From: Halomonas sp.
Lineage (GTDB): Bacteria > Pseudomonadota > Gammaproteobacteria > Pseudomonadales > Halomonadaceae
DNA length: 43,954 bases
NCBI GenBank assembly: GCA_020201095.1
Contig: JAIVHM010000001.1
Location: 16,214 to 60,167, forward strand
Direction of reading: 5' to 3'
Shown piece by piece: positions 19,003 through 27,728 of this stretch. The translations under genes were made by a program, and so were the position numbers. A model generated the notes under the pieces. That model made no database searches. It saw only the letters and a list, made by a program, of their open reading frames with translations, and was not told the DNA's origin. Position 1 is the first letter of the stretch. Every line of letters starts with the position of its first letter.

Positions 19003-19792
19003 GGTGAGTGATCTCGCGGTCTCTTTGTCCAGCACGGACATCCTCCAGTGCCTCTTGGAGGCGATTAACCAGGTTCTGATCCGTGGCGAGGTTGATAGCA
19101 AAATATAAATTCGATTCGCTGAGCGTATGCACGGCATTTAACCGACTGGCGTCAACGCCTTCTTGGGTGGCGATCCAGCGTGCCACCTCATCGCTACAGG
19201 CCCATAAGTCGACGCGCCCACGGCGCAACATACGCAAGGCACTGCGGTTATCGATGGCCGGTCTAAGCAACTCAGCAGGGTAATCAGCTTCTTGCAGCGC
19301 GTGAGCACCAATATCTTCGCGTATTACCGTAATGCTCAACCGCTTGTTAATCGCCTCTTCCAACGACACGAGTCGGGCAATCTGGTTCTCCCACGTCAAC
19401 AGCACGACCCGGTCGCGTGCGATGGGACCCACCCATTTGAATTGAGCTTCTCGGACCGGAGTGCGGGTGGTCGAAAATAACGCCGTATTGGGTTCGATTT
19501 GCGCCAATTCGTAACCGCGCACCCAAGGATAGTAAAGAATATCCTCACGCTTGAAGGTCGTGTCCGTGTGTTCAAATACGTCTTCAAGCAGCGTGACTGC
19601 TCGACCTCCCAACTGGCCGGTCTGAGGATCTAAATAGTTGTAAGGCGGGTATTCTTCAGTAACGAAGGTGAGCGATGTAAGGTCAGCGGATGAATCGCTG
19701 GCGAGTGCCAGCGGTGCCAAAAGGGGCAGTAGCCCCGCAAGCCACCGCCTGATTATCGGCTTTCGACAACGCAGCACCCCCACCTCCTGCAT
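18992..19792 (-). CDS. Periplasmic solute-binding protein, family 3-like (first of a pair)
   Basis: 266 residues with a signal peptide (IIRRWLAGLLPLLAPLALAS). The mature start LTFVTEEYPPYNYLDPQTG and ALFSTTRTPVREAQFKWVGP match its downstream paralogue and the SBP_bac_3 fold; DLWACSDEVARWIATQEG is the second-lobe element. The ATG at 19792 has AGGGA nine bases before it; a GTG five codons in, after AGGAGG, is an alternative that leaves the signal peptide intact. It is the first gene of a three-gene overlapping operon with the second binding protein and the diguanylate cyclase. Ligand unknown; amino acids or related small acids are typical of the family. Confidence 0.82.
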   Translation of the reverse strand: MQEVGVLRCRKPIIRRWLAGLLPLLAPLALASDSSADLTSLTFVTEEYPPYNYLDPQTGQLGGRAVTLLEDVFEHTDTTFKREDILYYPWVRGYELAQIEPNTALFSTTRTPVREAQFKWVGPIARDRVVLLTWENQIARLVSLEEAINKRLSITVIREDIGAHALQEADYPAELLRPAIDNRSALRMLRRGRVDLWACSDEVARWIATQEGVDASRLNAVHTLSESNLYFAINLATDQNLVNRLQEALEDVRAGQRDREITHHAD

Positions 19793-19936
19793 GTATTAAT
19801 GTCCCTGTTATTAGATGATCAATCAAACTTAGAGCAAGCGGAAGCGACTGTCATCTCTATTCTTCCAACGGTAGGCGTGTCGCATTTACACGCCAACCTG
19901 ATACGCTTGGGGCCTTGCTAACTGGTGAGAGAAACC

Positions 19937-21286
19937 ATGGTGCACGCTCAACCTACCCACGCTGCTTCTGGCCTCGCTCCGCGCCGTGAAATTTTTGGCT
20001 GGGCGATGTTCGATTTTGCCAACCAAGCTTACACCCTGTTAATTATCACCGTGGTGTTCGGCGAATTGTTTACCACCGTGATTGTCGGTGACCGCGGTGA
20101 TGACTTTCGTCTTGCCAATTTGCTGTGGAGTCTCGCTCTGGCTACCAGCTATCTGTTGGTGGTCGTCAGCGCTCCGCTATGTGGCGCCATCATGGATGAG
20201 CGGGCAGAAAAGAAACGCTTTCTAATGTTCAGCTACCTGGCGACCGTTGGGACAACCGCCCTGCTTTACTTCGTGGCGCCAGGCTATGTGGTTCTTGGGC
20301 TGATTCTTATTATTGTGTCGAACTACGCCTATTCGATGGGCGAGTCATTTATTGCGGCCTTTTTGCCGGCGCTGGGCCCGCCCAATGCGTTGGGCAAAAT
20401 TTCTGGGTTTGGCTGGGCGCTTGGCTATATCGGCGGACTTTTCGCGGCGGGCTTCACGCTGGTGGTATTGGGGGAGGCAAGTGCCGAAAACTTCGAACGC
20501 ATTCGCTGGGTAGGCCCCTTTGCTGCCGGGTTTTTTCTGGTGGCCGCCATTCCCACCTTTATATGGGTGAAAGAGCGGGCAACGCCGCAACCGCGTCGCG
20601 GCTCCTATTGGCATACGGCACGTCGGCGTGTCACTGCTACCTTCCATGACCTTAAGCATTTCAGGGACCTGTCGATCTTTCTGGTATCGCTGCTGTTTTC
20701 GATGGCAGGGGTGTACATCATTATTGCCTTTGCCTTTATTTATGGGGCGCAGGTGATCGGCTGGGAGGCAAGCGTGCGCAATATCATGTTCATTATTGTG
20801 CAAATTACCGCGGCCGCTGGGGCATTGGGCTTTGGCTGGATTCAAGACCAACTTGGCGCAAAGCGTACCTACCAGATCACTCTGGGGCTCTGGATCGCCG
20901 CCATTTTGGCGATCTGGCTGACCCCGCAATTTACCGACTGGGTGAACCGGGCCGCCGGCTGGCAATGGCAACCCCAGTATGTCTTTTTGTTCGTGGGGTG
21001 TTTAGCCGGGCTCAGCCTGGGTTCCAGTCAGTCAGCGAGTCGCGCGCTGGTCGGGTTATTTTCGCCAACGACCAAGTCAGCGGAGTTCTTTGGCTTTTGG
21101 GGGCTGGCCAACAAGCTGGCAGGGGTCATCGGGATTGTATCGCTGGGAGGGCTGCAGACGCTGGTAGGCCTTCAGGCATCGATCCTGCTGTGCGCGGTAT
21201 TGTTTGGCGTGGCGATGCTGATTTGTGCCAGGGTCAATGAAGCGCGTGGGCGTCAGGCAGCCCTGAACTGGCAGGCCTCACCTTAG
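19937..21286 (+). CDS. UMF1-family major facilitator transporter
   Basis: 449 residues and about twelve membrane helices. The ATG at 19937 has GAGAG before it; a GTG four codons earlier is the only alternative. The start REIFGWAMFDFANQAYTLLI is the mark of the UMF1 (Atg22-like) group, followed by APLCGAIMDERAEKKRFL, LGKISGFGWALGYIGGLFA and SLGSSQSASRALVGLFSP. Yeast Atg22 exports amino acids from the vacuole, but bacterial substrates are unknown. It is transcribed away from the binding-protein/cyclase operon across a 144-base gap in which I saw no strong promoter. Confidence 0.85.
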   Translation: MVHAQPTHAASGLAPRREIFGWAMFDFANQAYTLLIITVVFGELFTTVIVGDRGDDFRLANLLWSLALATSYLLVVVSAPLCGAIMDERAEKKRFLMFSYLATVGTTALLYFVAPGYVVLGLILIIVSNYAYSMGESFIAAFLPALGPPNALGKISGFGWALGYIGGLFAAGFTLVVLGEASAENFERIRWVGPFAAGFFLVAAIPTFIWVKERATPQPRRGSYWHTARRRVTATFHDLKHFRDLSIFLVSLLFSMAGVYIIIAFAFIYGAQVIGWEASVRNIMFIIVQITAAAGALGFGWIQDQLGAKRTYQITLGLWIAAILAIWLTPQFTDWVNRAAGWQWQPQYVFLFVGCLAGLSLGSSQSASRALVGLFSPTTKSAEFFGFWGLANKLAGVIGIVSLGGLQTLVGLQASILLCAVLFGVAMLICARVNEARGRQAALNWQASP

Positions 21287-21352
21287 TGGCTTGTGTCGGC
21301 TGTTTCGATATGCTTAGCTGCACAATCATGAGTCCCAATCCAAGGAGTTGAT

Positions 21353-21532
21353 ATGGGCATCGAAGTCGGTGGGTTACTGGGGCTTATCTGGCTCGTCATC
21401 ATCGTTTGGGCGATCGTCAAAGTGGCGAAAAGTCCTGCGGGTGGCCTGGCCAAGTTGCTGTGGATATTGGTGCTGCTATTTTTCCCACTGGTCGGGCTGA
21501 TTGCCTGGTTTTTGCTGGGACCGAAAGGCTAG
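21353..21532 (+). CDS. PLDc_N-type two-helix membrane protein
   Basis: 59 residues, with AAGGAGTTGAT directly before the ATG. It consists of one helix (GLLGLIWLVIIVWAIVKVAK), a short loop, and a second helix ending LVGLIAWFLLGPKG. This is the phospholipase D N-terminal membrane domain as found in cardiolipin synthases, here on its own without a catalytic part. Stand-alone copies are widespread and of unknown role. It is followed by a strong hairpin. Confidence 0.8.
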   Translation: MGIEVGGLLGLIWLVIIVWAIVKVAKSPAGGLAKLLWILVLLFFPLVGLIAWFLLGPKG

Positions 21533-21572
21533 CGCCCCGTTGCTGGTGAGCTGCTAGTAAAGCGGATACATG

Positions 21573-21601
21573 AATAAGGCAGGCCAGAGGCCTGCCTTAT
21601 T
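21573..21601. terminator. Bidirectional terminator between two small genes
   Basis: A perfect 13-base stem (21573-21585 with 21589-21601, loop AGA) with A/T-rich flanks on both sides (AATAAGG...CCTTATT). It lies between the PLDc_N gene (plus) and a convergent 43-residue gene (minus), so it can end both transcripts. Confidence 0.75.
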
Positions 21602-21630
21602 AAGTAATCGGCGATAGATATGAATGGCGA

Positions 21631-21762
21631 TCAGCTTTGTTCTTCGCCGGGAGGCGCTTTGTAATGCCCCGGAATTTTGAGCTTTTCTCCGTTAGGCAGG
21701 TCGCGCACTTGGGTAGGAACGTAAACGCGTTTGATCACACTTTTTGGTTTGCCACTTCCCAT
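21631..21762 (-). CDS. Small basic soluble protein, unrecognised
   Basis: 43 residues: MGSGKPKSVIKRVYVPTQ, then RDLPNGEKLKIPGHYKAPPG and EEQS. An ideal AGGAGG ribosome site lies upstream of the ATG, and a strong convergent terminator follows the stop. There is no membrane segment and no Cys. The Pro/Gly-turn pattern suggests a compact beta-type peptide. I do not know the family, but the signals around it make a real gene likely. Confidence 0.6.
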   Translation of the reverse strand: MGSGKPKSVIKRVYVPTQVRDLPNGEKLKIPGHYKAPPGEEQS

Positions 21763-21995
21763 GACCGTCTCCTCCTGTCAAATTGTCGACAGCGCAGTTC
21801 CTTACATTAGCTGTCGATGTGGCAAGAATCAAGCGGTGGCTGTTGGGTTAAATGGTTAAGAAACGTGCATATTGCGTTGCCTGGCAGGCACCTGGGTGCT
21901 TTTGAGGTATCCTTGAAACAAACATAAACAGCCTGCTTGTGTATGGGGTAAGCAGGCGATAAGACACATCGCTTAAAGTGGAGTTGACAACTAGG

Positions 21996-22754
21996 ATGGT
22001 GGATCACTTGGAAGAACAGTTTCAGGCACTTGGCAGTCAAGAATCGCACAAGCCTGATTATCCCGACCAGGATCACGTACTCATCATCGAGGACGACCAA
22101 CGTCTGGCAGAGCTGACTCGGGATTATCTGGAAGCCAATGGTTTTCAGGTCACGCTGGAGGCAGATGGGGCGAAAGGGGTGGATCGCATTCTGACGCTGC
22201 AGCCGGATCTGGTCATTCTTGATTTGATGCTGCCCGGCGAAGACGGCTTGGCAATCTGTCGTCGCGTGCGGCCCAATTTTGCGGGTCCGATCATGATGCT
22301 GACGGCACGCACAGACGACCTGGATCAGGTGTTGGGGCTTGAAATGGGCGCGGATGACTATGTGCCCAAACCTGTGCAACCACGAGTGTTACTGGCCCGC
22401 ATGCGGGCGCTTTTGCGGCGTGCCGATGGCCCCGCCCCAGATGGCGAAATACGGCTGCGCTTCGAGAATCTTGAAATCGATAATGCCACCCGCGAAGCCT
22501 GGCTATCGGGGGAGCGTATCGACTTGACCAGCGCCGAATTTGACCTGCTGTGGCTGCTGGCTCGGAATGCCGGGCGTGTGCTCACTCGGGAAGAAATTTT
22601 TAACGATCTGCGGGGGATTAAATATGATGGGCAGGATCGCTCGATCGATGTGCGTGTGTCGCGAATTCGCCCAAAGATTGGTGATGACCCTAACCAGCCT
22701 CACCGCATCAAGACGGTTCGCAGCAAGGGCTATCTGTTTGTGAAAGACAGCTAA
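21996..22754 (+). CDS. OmpR-family response regulator, RstA-like
   Basis: 252 residues from the ATG at 21996 (MVDHLEEQF); the start is uncertain, since GGAG is 12 bases away and a GTG at 21978 has no ribosome site. The receiver domain has Asp33/Asp34 in LIIEDDQRL, the phosphorylation site Asp76 in VILDLMLPGEDG, Thr103, and Lys125 in YVPKPVQP. The winged-helix domain reads LTSAEFDLLWLLARNAGRVL and DLRGIKYDGQDRSIDVRVSR and ends IKTVRSKGYLF, strikingly like RstA of Escherichia coli. The N-terminus has about 25 extra residues before the receiver. It pairs with the kinase 23 bases downstream. Confidence 0.9.
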   Translation: MVDHLEEQFQALGSQESHKPDYPDQDHVLIIEDDQRLAELTRDYLEANGFQVTLEADGAKGVDRILTLQPDLVILDLMLPGEDGLAICRRVRPNFAGPIMMLTARTDDLDQVLGLEMGADDYVPKPVQPRVLLARMRALLRRADGPAPDGEIRLRFENLEIDNATREAWLSGERIDLTSAEFDLLWLLARNAGRVLTREEIFNDLRGIKYDGQDRSIDVRVSRIRPKIGDDPNQPHRIKTVRSKGYLFVKDS

Positions 22755-22777
22755 TAACTACTCAGAAGGATAGCCAC

Positions 22778-24376
22778 ATGCGGCGGGTGCTCAGCCACGG
22801 CTCGTTTTTACGTTTTTATCTGCTGCTGGGTGCCGCGCTGTTAACGGTGTTTTTAATCGCCCTGGGTGGGCGTGCATTTATCGACCATGTCAGCCGCGAA
22901 AACTACCGCGAGGCATTGACGGCGCTGCCCATGTCGTTAATGGCCCGGCAACTTGCCGACAACTCGCCGCGCGAACGCCAAGAGCAGCTATCGAGTTGGG
23001 CTGAGCAGCTCGATATGCAGTTGACTCTGGTGCCGTTGACAGACGCCTCGCTAAGCTATTTCGAACGCGCTCGGCTGGAGCGGGGGAAGGTGCTGGTAGC
23101 GACGACATCCCCCTGGCGATTGCAGCGCCGCCTTCACGATCAACCCTGGCTGTTGCAGGCCGACTTTTCTGACTGGAGCGAACAGCAGTGGCACGCTACC
23201 ATCGAGATGCTCGGCGCCTGGCTGTCGCCGCTTGACGGTAGTGAACGGCGTGAGCAACTTGAATCATTGGAGCAGGGTAGCTGGCCGCTCGCGCTGTTAG
23301 ATCAATCGCCTGCCGGGCTGAGCGATGCGCAGCAACGCCAACTGGATCGTGGTGAAGTGGTCACGCGGTTGCGCGGTGAAGAACTGTCAATAAGCTTCAT
23401 TTATCAACTCCCGACCGGCTCTCAGTGGCTTGAAGCAGGACCCGCAAGTGGTGACTCCAAGCTGCCCTTCAATCTCCACCTACCGCTATTGATGGCCCTG
23501 ATGGTCGTGCTGGCGCTGATTATCTATTTGGTGATGCGCAGTATCGAATCGCGCATGGCGCGTTTGGAACTCGCAGCGACGCGGATTGCCAGCGGACGGC
23601 TGGAAACCCGCGTCAAAGTCGAAAGCGGTGATTTTCTGGGGCGCTTGGGCATGGCGTTCAACGGTATGGCCAATCAGGTTCAGTCGCTGTTGCGCGGTCA
23701 GCAGGAGATGATTCGCGCCGTTTCCCACGAGCTGCGCACGCCAGTGGCGCGTATTCGTTTTGCAGTACAAATGGTTGAGGATATGACCGACCAGCCTGCT
23801 ATTCGGCGTCAGCTTCAGGGCATCGACACCGATATTGCCGAGCTGGATGAGCTGGTCGATGAAATTCTCACCTATGCCCGGCTGGGGGGCGAGACGGTCA
23901 ACGGCGCCGAGCTGGAAATGTCGCTGGTGGAATGCCGAGCGATGGCTGAGAGGGTGATTGATTCGCTTTCGCCGCTCCATGAAGGCTTGGCGATAACGCT
24001 TTCGCCGGGGCCAGACATTGAGCTTCTGGCCGAGCCTCGCTACCTGCAGCGCGCGTTGCAAAATCTGGTCAGCAATGCCTGCCGTTACGGCCAGTCCAAG
24101 GTGGTGATTGGGCTATGGGATGAGCCGCACCTAGTGCGTATTGACGTAGAAGACGATGGGCCAGGGGTTCCAGCCGATGCGCGGGCCGACGTGTTCAAAC
24201 CCTTCGCTCGTCTGGATGATAGCCGTGCCCGCAGTTCGGGGGGTTACGGGCTGGGGCTGTCGATTGTGCAAAAAGTCATGGCTGGCCACGGCGGTAGCGT
24301 CACCGTGGATGCCAGTCCTTCTCTCGGGGGCGCACGGTTTACGCTGCTGATTCCGCGTCGCGAGTCGCCGGCTTGA
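22778..24376 (+). CDS. Sensor histidine kinase, RstB-like
   Basis: 532 residues, with AAGGA before the ATG. Membrane helices at about 13-30 and 234-253 enclose a periplasmic domain of roughly 200 residues, larger than in RstB of Escherichia coli. HAMP follows at 254-306, then the H-box RAVSHELRTPVARIRFA with His317, the N-box LQNLVSNACRYG, and ATP-lid motifs DVEDDGPGVP and GGYGLGLSIV. All catalytic residues are present. The H-box flanks match RstB. The signal is unknown. The last 38 bases overlap the convergent metR gene. Confidence 0.92.
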   Translation: MRRVLSHGSFLRFYLLLGAALLTVFLIALGGRAFIDHVSRENYREALTALPMSLMARQLADNSPRERQEQLSSWAEQLDMQLTLVPLTDASLSYFERARLERGKVLVATTSPWRLQRRLHDQPWLLQADFSDWSEQQWHATIEMLGAWLSPLDGSERREQLESLEQGSWPLALLDQSPAGLSDAQQRQLDRGEVVTRLRGEELSISFIYQLPTGSQWLEAGPASGDSKLPFNLHLPLLMALMVVLALIIYLVMRSIESRMARLELAATRIASGRLETRVKVESGDFLGRLGMAFNGMANQVQSLLRGQQEMIRAVSHELRTPVARIRFAVQMVEDMTDQPAIRRQLQGIDTDIAELDELVDEILTYARLGGETVNGAELEMSLVECRAMAERVIDSLSPLHEGLAITLSPGPDIELLAEPRYLQRALQNLVSNACRYGQSKVVIGLWDEPHLVRIDVEDDGPGVPADARADVFKPFARLDDSRARSSGGYGLGLSIVQKVMAGHGGSVTVDASPSLGGARFTLLIPRRESPA

Positions 24377-25277
24377 TGCCGGTGAGGACGGCAAACGATG
24401 TTTCCTGTGCGGTACGTAAAAAATCTTGCATCCACGGCGCCTCCAGCGTTTCTTCGCGCACGGCTGCGTACAGCGTGCTCCATACGCCCTGCTCGCCAAG
24501 CTTGACCGCGCTTACGTAGTCGCGTTCCAGGTACTCTGATAGTGCCCAGTTAGGCAATGCACAGACGCCACGGCCGCTGGCGACAAGCTGCATCATCATG
24601 ATCGTGAGCTCAGCGGTGCGGATTTCCCGGGGGCGTACATTGGCGGGTGTTAAAAACTGGCTAAAGACGTCAAGCCGCGACTGCTCGACCGGGTAGGTGA
24701 TCAGGGTTTCATCGGCAAGCGCTTCGGGGGTCACGAAGTTCTGACCGGCAAGCGGATGTTGCCGGGCAACCGCGAGCAATCCTTCATAGCAGAACAGTGG
24801 CGCGTAGTGAATCCCTTCTATTGGCTGCGGATCAGCGGTGATCACCAGATCGAGCTGTTCGCGCGCGAGCGCGGGTAGAGGGTCAAAATGGTGGCCGCTG
24901 GGAATGTCGATCTCGACCTCGGGCCAATGATCGCGAAAGTAGTCCACCGTGGGCATCAGCCACTGGAAGCAGCTGTGGCACTCAATGGCCATGTGCAGAC
25001 GTCCCATTTCAGTTCCCGCCATGCGCGCCAAATCGCGCTCTGCCTTGCGAACTTCAGGCAGAATCTGATCGGCGAGTGCCAGCAAACGCAAGCCCGCGCG
25101 AGTGAATTCAACCGGTCGGGTCTTGCGCATGAACAGTGGGCTATCCACACGGCTTTCAAGGTCTTTTAACTGATGCGATAGCGCAGACTGAGTGAGATGA
25201 ACCCGCTCGGCGGCCTCTACTAAAGACCCTGTCTCGCGAAGCGCCAACAGGGTGCGCAAGTGGCGTAATTCAATCAT
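24339..25277 (-). CDS. metR: LysR-family regulator of methionine genes, MetR
   Basis: 312 residues. The DNA-binding part (IELRHLRTLLALRETGSLVEAAE, with the recognition helix LTQSALSHQLKDLE) and the effector domain, including AIECHSCFQWLMP, SGHHFDPLPALAREQLDLV and YPVEQSRLDVFSQFL, match MetR closely. MetR senses homocysteine and activates metE and related genes. The gene is divergent from metE across 99 bases, the classic arrangement. Its 3' end runs 38 bases into the end of the RstB-like gene on the other strand. Confidence 0.95.
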   Translation of the reverse strand: MIELRHLRTLLALRETGSLVEAAERVHLTQSALSHQLKDLESRVDSPLFMRKTRPVEFTRAGLRLLALADQILPEVRKAERDLARMAGTEMGRLHMAIECHSCFQWLMPTVDYFRDHWPEVEIDIPSGHHFDPLPALAREQLDLVITADPQPIEGIHYAPLFCYEGLLAVARQHPLAGQNFVTPEALADETLITYPVEQSRLDVFSQFLTPANVRPREIRTAELTIMMMQLVASGRGVCALPNWALSEYLERDYVSAVKLGEQGVWSTLYAAVREETLEAPWMQDFLRTAQETSFAVLTGIKPATRDAESAA

Positions 25278-25279
25278 GA

Positions 25280-25292
25280 TGAGAATATTTCA
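25280..25292. promoter_or_regulatory. Candidate MetR-binding site next to metR
   Basis: TGAG-AATAT-TTCA matches the known MetR pattern TGAA-N5-TTCA at seven of eight fixed positions. It lies just before the metR start in the metR/metE gap, a position suited to autoregulation and to activation of metE. Confidence 0.5.
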
Positions 25293-25346
25293 TTTTTAAT
25301 ATTAGAAACTTTAGTTTGATTCACGTTTTGCCGATGCCCAGACTAA

Positions 25347-25360
25347 GTGAAATCATTCAC
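25347..25360. promoter_or_regulatory. Second candidate MetR site in the metE leader
   Basis: GTGAA-ATCA-TTCAC is a perfect five-base palindrome with a four-base centre, one base shorter than the usual MetR spacing. It lies 17 bases before the metE ATG, so it would sit in the leader or early transcribed region. Confidence 0.3.
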
Positions 25361-25376
25361 GTTGCAAGGCTTTATC

Positions 25377-27674
25377 ATGACAGTTTCTCATATCCTCGGC
25401 TATCCCCGCATTGGCGCCCGGCGCGAGCTTAAAAAAGCCACCGAAGCCTACTGGCAGGGCGAGTGTTCCCGCGAAGCGCTCGAACAGACCGGCCGCGACT
25501 TGCGTTTGCGTCATTGGCAAGCCCAGCAGGCGGCGGGACTCGACTTGGTCAGCGTTGGCGATTTCGCGTTTTACGATCAGGTACTGAATGTCTCGGTCCT
25601 GTTAGGCGCAGTGCCTGAACGCTTTAACGCGCAACAAGAAGTGGCGGCGGGTGAGGTTGACCTTGATACTAGTTTTCGCATGGCGAGGGGGCGAGCGCCA
25701 TGTGGCGAACCGGCAGCTGCCTGCGAAATGACCAAGCACTTTGATACCAACTATCATTACCTGGTTCCAGAACTGCACGAAGGCCAGCGTTTTACGCTGG
25801 CCTCCAATCGGCTTTTCGACGAGGTCGATGAAGCTCTGACGGCGGGATTCACTCCCAAGGTGGCTCTGACCGGCCCGCTTACTTGGCTGTGGCTGGGTAA
25901 GTCCCAAAGCGGCGAATTTGATCGATTGACGCTGCTGGATAGCGTCCTGGACGTCTACGGCGAAGTGCTGGCACGCCTTGCCACCCAGGGGGTCGAATGG
26001 GTTCAACTGGATGAGCCAGCGCTGGTGCAGGACTTGCCTCTTGCCTGGCAGCAGGCCTATGAGCGCGCCTATCACCGCTTGCAGTCCGCCCCCTTGAAGC
26101 TGATGGTGGCCAGTTACTTTGGTGGTCTGGGTGACAATCTGTCGGTGGCGACCCGGCTGCCGGTGGATGGGCTGCACATTGATGCCGTGCGCGCCCCTCA
26201 GCAGGTGGACAGCGTGATCGATCGACTGAGCCCTCACCAGGTGCTATCGGTGGGTTTTGTTGATGGTCGCAATATCTGGCGTGCCGACCTAGCGGCGCTG
26301 CGTGAGCGCCTATTGCCGCTCAAGGTTCGCCTGGGTAAGCGGCTCTGGCTGGCGCCAAGCTGTTCGCTGCTGCACGTGCCGGTGGATCTTGCCCAGGAGA
26401 CAGACCTTGACGAGGCACTGGTCGGTTGGCTGGCCTTTGCCCGCCAGAAGCTCGACGAGGTGGTGTCTCTGTCCCGACTGGTTGATAACCGTGCCACCCA
26501 CCTCGATGAGCAGCGTTTGAACGCCGCGACACAGGCGTTGGATGCCCGGCGTGAATCGGTCCGCATCCATCAGCCTGCCGTCAGTGCTCGCGTTGCCGCC
26601 ATCACGGCCGAGGATAGCCAGCGTTACTCGCCCTATGCCGAGCGTGCGGTGGCGCAGCGGCGTGCCTTGAACCTGCCATTGTTGCCCACCACGACCATTG
26701 GCTCCTTCCCGCAAACCCCCGATATTCGAGCGGCGCGCCGCGACTTTAAAGCCGGGAAGCTAAGCCAGACCGACTACGACGCGCGTATGCGGGCAGATAT
26801 CGCCTACGCGGTAGAGCGCCAGGAAACATTGGGTCTGGACGTGCCGGTACACGGCGAGGCCGAACGCAATGACATGGTGGAATACTTTGGTGAACAGCTG
26901 GAGGGCTTTGCCTTTACCCGCTTTGGCTGGGTGCAAAGCTACGGCTCGCGGTGCGTCAAACCGCCGATCATTTATGGTGACGTGACACGTCCTGCTGCCA
27001 TGACCGTGCGCTGGAGCGAGTATGCGCAAACGCTGACCGACAAACCCATGAAAGGCATGCTGACTGGCCCAGTGACGATCCTGCAGTGGTCGTTTGTGCG
27101 CGATGATCAGCCGCGGGAGACCACCTGCCGTCAGATTGCGCTTGCGCTGCGTGACGAGGTGCAGGATCTGGAACGAGCCGGTATCCACATCATTCAAATT
27201 GATGAGCCGGCCCTGCGCGAAGGGTTGCCGCTGCGTCAGAATGAATGGCAGCGCTATCTGGACTGGGCGGTGACGTGTTTCCGGTTAAGTGCTTCAGGCG
27301 TCGACAACAGCACGCAGATCCACACCCATATGTGCTATTCGGAGTTTAATGACATTATCGGCGCGATTGCGGCGCTGGACGCCGACGTGATCACTATCGA
27401 AACGTCACGCTCGAACATGGAGTTGCTGGACGCCTTTCAGGACTTTGCCTATCCCAACGAGATCGGCCCGGGTGTCTACGATATCCATACGCCGAATATT
27501 CCCGACGTGGCGTGGATGGTCGAGTTGCTCGAAAAGGCGCTGGAAAAAATTCCCGCCGAGCGGCTGTGGGTCAATCCGGACTGCGGCCTGAAAACCCGTA
27601 CCTGGGCCGAGGTAGAGCCGGCCCTTGCCAATATGGTCGAGGCTGCCCAACAGATACGCAAGCGCTATACGTAA
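25377..27674 (+). CDS. metE: Cobalamin-independent methionine synthase MetE
   Basis: 765 residues from the ATG at 25377 ([18 protein letters not shown]), with AAGG seven bases upstream; an in-frame GTG at 25347 lies in a probable operator. MetE moves the methyl group from methyl-tetrahydrofolate triglutamate to homocysteine in the cytosol. The zinc ligands are His651 and Cys653 in [10 protein letters not shown], Glu675 in TIETSRS, and Cys736 in NPDCGLKTR, each ten residues later than in Escherichia coli. The N-terminal barrel is intact ([19 protein letters not shown]). The full family length is present and a strong terminator follows. Confidence 0.98.
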   Translation: MTVSHILGYPRIGARRELKKATEAYWQGECSREALEQTGRDLRLRHWQAQQAAGLDLVSVGDFAFYDQVLNVSVLLGAVPERFNAQQEVAAGEVDLDTSFRMARGRAPCGEPAAACEMTKHFDTNYHYLVPELHEGQRFTLASNRLFDEVDEALTAGFTPKVALTGPLTWLWLGKSQSGEFDRLTLLDSVLDVYGEVLARLATQGVEWVQLDEPALVQDLPLAWQQAYERAYHRLQSAPLKLMVASYFGGLGDNLSVATRLPVDGLHIDAVRAPQQVDSVIDRLSPHQVLSVGFVDGRNIWRADLAALRERLLPLKVRLGKRLWLAPSCSLLHVPVDLAQETDLDEALVGWLAFARQKLDEVVSLSRLVDNRATHLDEQRLNAATQALDARRESVRIHQPAVSARVAAITAEDSQRYSPYAERAVAQRRALNLPLLPTTTIGSFPQTPDIRAARRDFKAGKLSQTDYDARMRADIAYAVERQETLGLDVPVHGEAERNDMVEYFGEQLEGFAFTRFGWVQSYGSRCVKPPIIYGDVTRPAAMTVRWSEYAQTLTDKPMKGMLTGPVTILQWSFVRDDQPRETTCRQIALALRDEVQDLERAGIHIIQIDEPALREGLPLRQNEWQRYLDWAVTCFRLSASGVDNSTQIHTHMCYSEFNDIIGAIAALDADVITIETSRSNMELLDAFQDFAYPNEIGPGVYDIHTPNIPDVAWMVELLEKALEKIPAERLWVNPDCGLKTRTWAEVEPALANMVEAAQQIRKRYT

Positions 27675-27695
27675 ACGCAATACGACAGCATATTT

Positions 27696-27721
27696 AACCC
27701 CGGCCTGGTGCCGGGGTTTTT
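27696..27721 (+). terminator. Rho-independent terminator after metE
   Basis: A nine-base stem (27696-27704 with 27710-27718, loop CTGGT) followed by a T run to 27721. It lies 22 bases after the metE stop, between metE and the convergent ppk gene. Confidence 0.85.
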
Positions 27722-27728
27722 GACGTAG

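Noticed and set aside
20345-20971. A 208-residue minus-strand reading frame inside the UMF1 gene
   Set aside because: It lies wholly within a membrane protein gene on the other strand, and its composition (Pro, Arg, Gln-rich) is typical of a shadow frame.
21807-22379. A 190-residue minus-strand reading frame across the response regulator start
   Set aside because: It is antisense to a clear response regulator, has many His/Gln/Cys residues without domain sense, and no ribosome site.
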